A stretch of 8,860 bases of DNA, taken from contig JAJBVR010000042.1 of NCBI GenBank assembly GCA_020859725.1, forward strand, positions 1 to 8,860. Direction: 5' to 3'. This DNA is from Clostridiales bacterium (GTDB taxonomy: Bacteria > Bacillota > Clostridia > Oscillospirales > Acutalibacteraceae). The position numbers and the translations under genes are program-made. Positions within the stretch are counted from its first letter, which is position 1; each line of letters begins with the position of its first letter. The notes under the pieces were generated by a model. That model did no database searches, was not told the DNA's origin, and saw only the letters and a program-made list of their open reading frames with translations. This document shows, one piece after another, positions 6,973 to 8,860 of the stretch.

Positions 6973-7907
6973 GAAGCAAAAGAAAAAACTGGACGGAAAT
7001 ATCGTTAACGGTATCTGTTAACGATATTGAAACGGCGGGGAATATTGCCGGCATGGCAGTTCCTTATGGAATTTATATTGAGGATTATTCATCTCTTGAG
7101 GAAGAAACAATGCAAATAGCGCATATAGATTTAATAGACGAGGCGCTTTTGAAAAAAGACAGGGATAAGGGTATTATACATATTTATATCAATCCGGATG
7201 AAAATCCGGCTGAAGCTTCAGCATTTATTACTTCCAGGCTTGATGATGAAAACATCAAATATCAAATTGATTTTTCAGATTGCAGAGCGGAGGATTGGGT
7301 AAATAATTGGAAGCAATATTTTCATTCCATGCCCGTTGGGGATAAGCTGCTTATACGCCCGGTGTGGGATGATGAATATGATTCGGTCGGCAGAAAGGTG
7401 CTTAATATCGAACCGGGTTTGGCTTTCGGCACAGGAAGCCATCCAACAACAAAACTGTGCCTTGAAACACTTGAAAAATATGTTAATTCCGATTCAAAGG
7501 TGCTTGATGTGGGGTGCGGAAGCGGAATTTTGTCTGTTGCTTCATTGCTTTTGGGTGCGAAATCTGCGTTTGGAATTGATATAGACGGGCTTGCTGTTAA
7601 AACCGCCGTTCAAAACGCGGAAAAGAATGGCTTTTATTCTCCTGCCTTCAAAGCGGTAAAAGGGGATTTAACCGGCGGAATAACAGGATTGTATAATATT
7701 ATTGCAGCAAATATTGTGGCGGATGTTATTATTTCATTTAATAAAGACGCAGGAAATTTTCTGCTGCCGGGCGGCGTGTATATTACCGGCGGTATTATTG
7801 ACTCAAGAAAGGAAGAAGTTGAAAGATCTTTTTCGGAAAACGGGTTTAAAATTGTTGAACACCGCGGCGAAAAGGGCTGGAATGTTTTTGTGTGTGAGAA
7901 ATTATGA
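6970..7907 (+). CDS. prmA: Ribosomal protein L11 methyltransferase PrmA, with apparent -1 frameshift near its start
   Basis: PrmA uses S-adenosylmethionine to methylate lysines and the N-terminus of ribosomal protein L11. The frame that is open without interruption from ATG 7053 (284 residues) carries PGLAFGTGSHPTT (121-133), the SAM-binding VLDVGCGSGIL (150-160) and the AANIVADV motif (218-225). The conserved beginning of the protein lies upstream in the same frame: from TGG at 6990 it reads WTEISLTVSVNDIETAGNIAG, typical of PrmA. No ATG, GTG or TTG opens that frame; the only good start (ATG 6970, Shine-Dalgarno GGGAG) is one frame off. One extra A in the run 6983-6988, or a -1 ribosomal slip there, gives MEAKEKNWTEIS and a 312-residue protein, the normal family length. 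Either an indel or recoding explains this; starting at 7053 would remove an N-terminal strand. The gene overlaps the next reading frame by 4 nt. Confidence 0.9.
6983..6989 (+). other. A AAA AAC run at the prmA frame break
   Basis: Six A residues followed by C (6983-6989). In the ATG frame the codons are GAA-AAA-ACT. A lysyl-tRNA on AAA 6985-6987 can re-pair one base back on AAA 6984-6986 and then read AAC-TGG in the PrmA frame. A missing A in the assembly would look the same. Confidence 0.5.
6998..7028 (+). repeat. Perfect 12-bp inverted repeat (hairpin) in the 5' end of prmA
   Basis: AATATCGTTAAC (6998-7009) and GTTAACGATATT (7017-7028) are exact reverse complements around a 7-nt loop, GGTATCT. 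The stem begins 8 nt after the C that ends the A6 run. No T-run follows, so it is not a terminator. It may stimulate ribosome slippage, bind a protein as DNA, or be coincidental; each arm contains the palindrome GTTAAC. Confidence 0.75.
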
Positions 7908-8095
7908 AAATTTTAATATTTGTTTTAATTGCCGCGGCAGTTCTTATTTTGCTGCTTTTCTTGGTTTGCGCCGTTGTGTTTAATGAATTGGTTTGGCACA
8001 AAACAATACCAGTTCCTAAATTTATAACCGGTTTGATTGCCGGAAATGATTCTTCTGAAAAAAGTTTTGAAACAGATTCAAAAAAGGGCGTTTGA
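7904..8095 (+). CDS. Short N-terminal transmembrane segment, probably the 5' part of the alpha/beta hydrolase gene
   Basis: The 63-residue frame starts with ATG overlapping the prmA stop (ATGA), with only a weak ribosome-binding site, so translation is probably coupled. Residues 4-27 (LIFVLIAAAVLILLLFLVCAVVF, roughly) form one strong hydrophobic helix without a signal-peptidase site that I can recognise, followed by a polar linker. No enzymatic motif is present. It ends at TGA 8093-8095 just after an A6 run (8080-8085). Removing one A there lets the frame continue as DSKRAFDCISKMPMESLQ straight into the downstream hydrolase. Membrane-anchored alpha/beta hydrolases of Clostridia have this layout: a helix, about 50 linker residues, then the catalytic domain. 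The alternative is an independent small membrane protein. Confidence 0.6.
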   Translation: MKILIFVLIAAAVLILLLFLVCAVVFNELVWHKTIPVPKFITGLIAGNDSSEKSFETDSKKGV

Positions 8096-8108
8096 TTGTA
8101 TAAGTAAA

Positions 8109-8860
8109 ATGCCTATGGAAAGCTTGCAGATCAAAGCGGAAAACGGGGAAAAGCTGAAAGCAAATCTTATTTTGCCCGAAAAAAGCAATTCAAGAGTTAT
8201 AATTGCCTGCCACGGAGCAAGAAGCTCCGGACTCGGCGAGTTTCGCTTTATGGCGGATTATTTCAAAAAAGGCGGTTATACCGTTTTGCTTCCGGAACAC
8301 AGAGGCTGCGGACACAGCGATGGTAAATATATGGGATACGGCACCAACGAATCCGCAGATACTTTATTGTGGCTTGATTATGCCAAAAAAAGATTTTCCG
8401 GATATTCCGTTTTCCTTATGGGTGTTTCAATGGGGGCGGCCACTGTGCTTATGATGAGCGATAAAATAAAGGATAATTCGGTTTGCGGAATTGTTGCCGA
8501 CTGCTCCTATACATCAGCTTGGGATGAATTTTCATATCAGCTGAAAACTTCCTTTCATCTTCCCGATTTTCCCGTTTTATATATTTGTGATTTATACTGT
8601 AAAATTTTTTGCGGATATTCTTTTAAAGACGCCGCCCCGATTAAATCTGTAAAAAACACCTCAATACCGATATTGTTTATTCACGGAAAATCAGATGATT
8701 ATGTTCCGTTTTATATGCAGAAACAGCTCTATGATTCCTGCTCTTCGGAAAAATACATTTTGCCTGTTGACGGAGCGGTTCACGCGAGAAGTTATTATAC
8801 AAATCCTGAAGTTTACGAAAAATCAATAAATGCCTTTTTTGATAAATATGATAAAGGATT
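8109..8860 (+). CDS. Alpha/beta hydrolase (COG1073-like), 3' end cut by the window
   Basis: A serine hydrolase of the alpha/beta fold with no stop before the window ends; 250 codons are visible from ATG 8109. Residue numbers count from there: oxyanion-region CHG (34-36), acid-rich strand LLPEHRGCGHSDG (60-72), nucleophile elbow GVSMG with Ser107, HGKSDDYVP with Asp196 as the likely acid, and GAVHARSY with His225. All three triad positions are present and the fold is nearly complete, so only a short C-terminus should be missing. The substrate cannot be told; relatives are esterases, peptidases or unknown. ATG 8109 and ATG 8115 both lack a ribosome-binding site at proper distance, and the frame stays open upstream through 8046, supporting the idea that the true start is ATG 7904 with a one-base frame break at 8080-8085. 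Confidence 0.85.
   Translation, partial: MPMESLQIKAENGEKLKANLILPEKSNSRVIIACHGARSSGLGEFRFMADYFKKGGYTVLLPEHRGCGHSDGKYMGYGTNESADTLLWLDYAKKRFSGYSVFLMGVSMGAATVLMMSDKIKDNSVCGIVADCSYTSAWDEFSYQLKTSFHLPDFPVLYICDLYCKIFCGYSFKDAAPIKSVKNTSIPILFIHGKSDDYVPFYMQKQLYDSCSSEKYILPVDGAVHARSYYTNPEVYEKSINAFFDKYDKG

Noticed and set aside
8091..8135. Possible stem TTTGAT/ATCAAA after the second A6 run, as a recoding signal for the hydrolase
   Set aside because: Only 6 AT-rich pairs around a 33-nt loop; too weak to support programmed frameshifting, unlike the prmA hairpin.
8203..8454. 83-codon + strand frame
   Set aside because: It overlaps the hydrolase in another frame across the conserved HG to nucleophile region; the hydrolase frame holds all the motifs.
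1..8860. CRISPR arrays, tRNA or rRNA genes, insertion sequences, riboswitches
   Set aside because: No regularly spaced repeats, cloverleaf-like segments, transposase motifs or long structured leaders were seen; the longest gene-free gap (5783-5995) is accounted for by promoters.

Overview
The window looks like chromosomal housekeeping DNA from a low-to-moderate GC Firmicute, most likely a member of the Clostridia (Oscillospirales/Lachnospirales-like). The pointers are the yloU-fakA-recG gene order known from Bacillus and Clostridia, a YhaM-type exoribonuclease, a membrane kinase-fold protein with a zinc ribbon and PASTA domains, and consensus sigma-A promoters in very AT-rich intergenic DNA. 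Taxonomy is inferred from gene content only; no rRNA or tRNA gene is present.

Left block (1-4112, + strand): an Asp23/Gls24-family protein (yloU-like), the fatty-acid kinase FakA and the branch-migration helicase RecG are packed as one operon (17 and 2 nt gaps). It closes with a strong hairpin-plus-T-run terminator at 4078-4112. That terminator also serves the convergent gene on its right. A perfect 10-bp hairpin followed by ATTTT lies inside the first codons of recG and could act as an attenuator.

Middle block (4118-5980): a - strand gene encodes a four-cysteine zinc ribbon, a kinase fold, one transmembrane helix and two extracellular PASTA domains. Its catalytic residues are degenerate (VAIK Lys to Arg, HRD to HGG, DFG to GFC), so it reads as a pseudokinase. 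The 213-bp gap up to 5995 holds two divergent promoters; the + strand one is a perfect TTGACA-17-TATAAT.

Right block (5981-8860, + strand): a YhaM-like 3'-5' exoribonuclease (OB fold plus HD domain), PrmA (ribosomal protein L11 methyltransferase), a short transmembrane reading frame and a truncated alpha/beta hydrolase form a second operon. Three reading-frame anomalies fall here. The exonuclease has no normal start codon at the proper distance from its ribosome-binding site, but an ACG sits there. The prmA start and body are in different frames across an A6 run that is followed by a perfect 12-bp hairpin. The transmembrane segment and the hydrolase are probably one gene split at another A6 run. 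These may be assembly or strain indels; the prmA case also has the layout of a recoding site and deserves checking.

Functionally, the left block covers envelope/lipid metabolism and DNA repair, the middle a probable envelope sensor, and the right RNA turnover, ribosome modification and a membrane-anchored hydrolase. I see no mobile element, CRISPR array or structural RNA gene.
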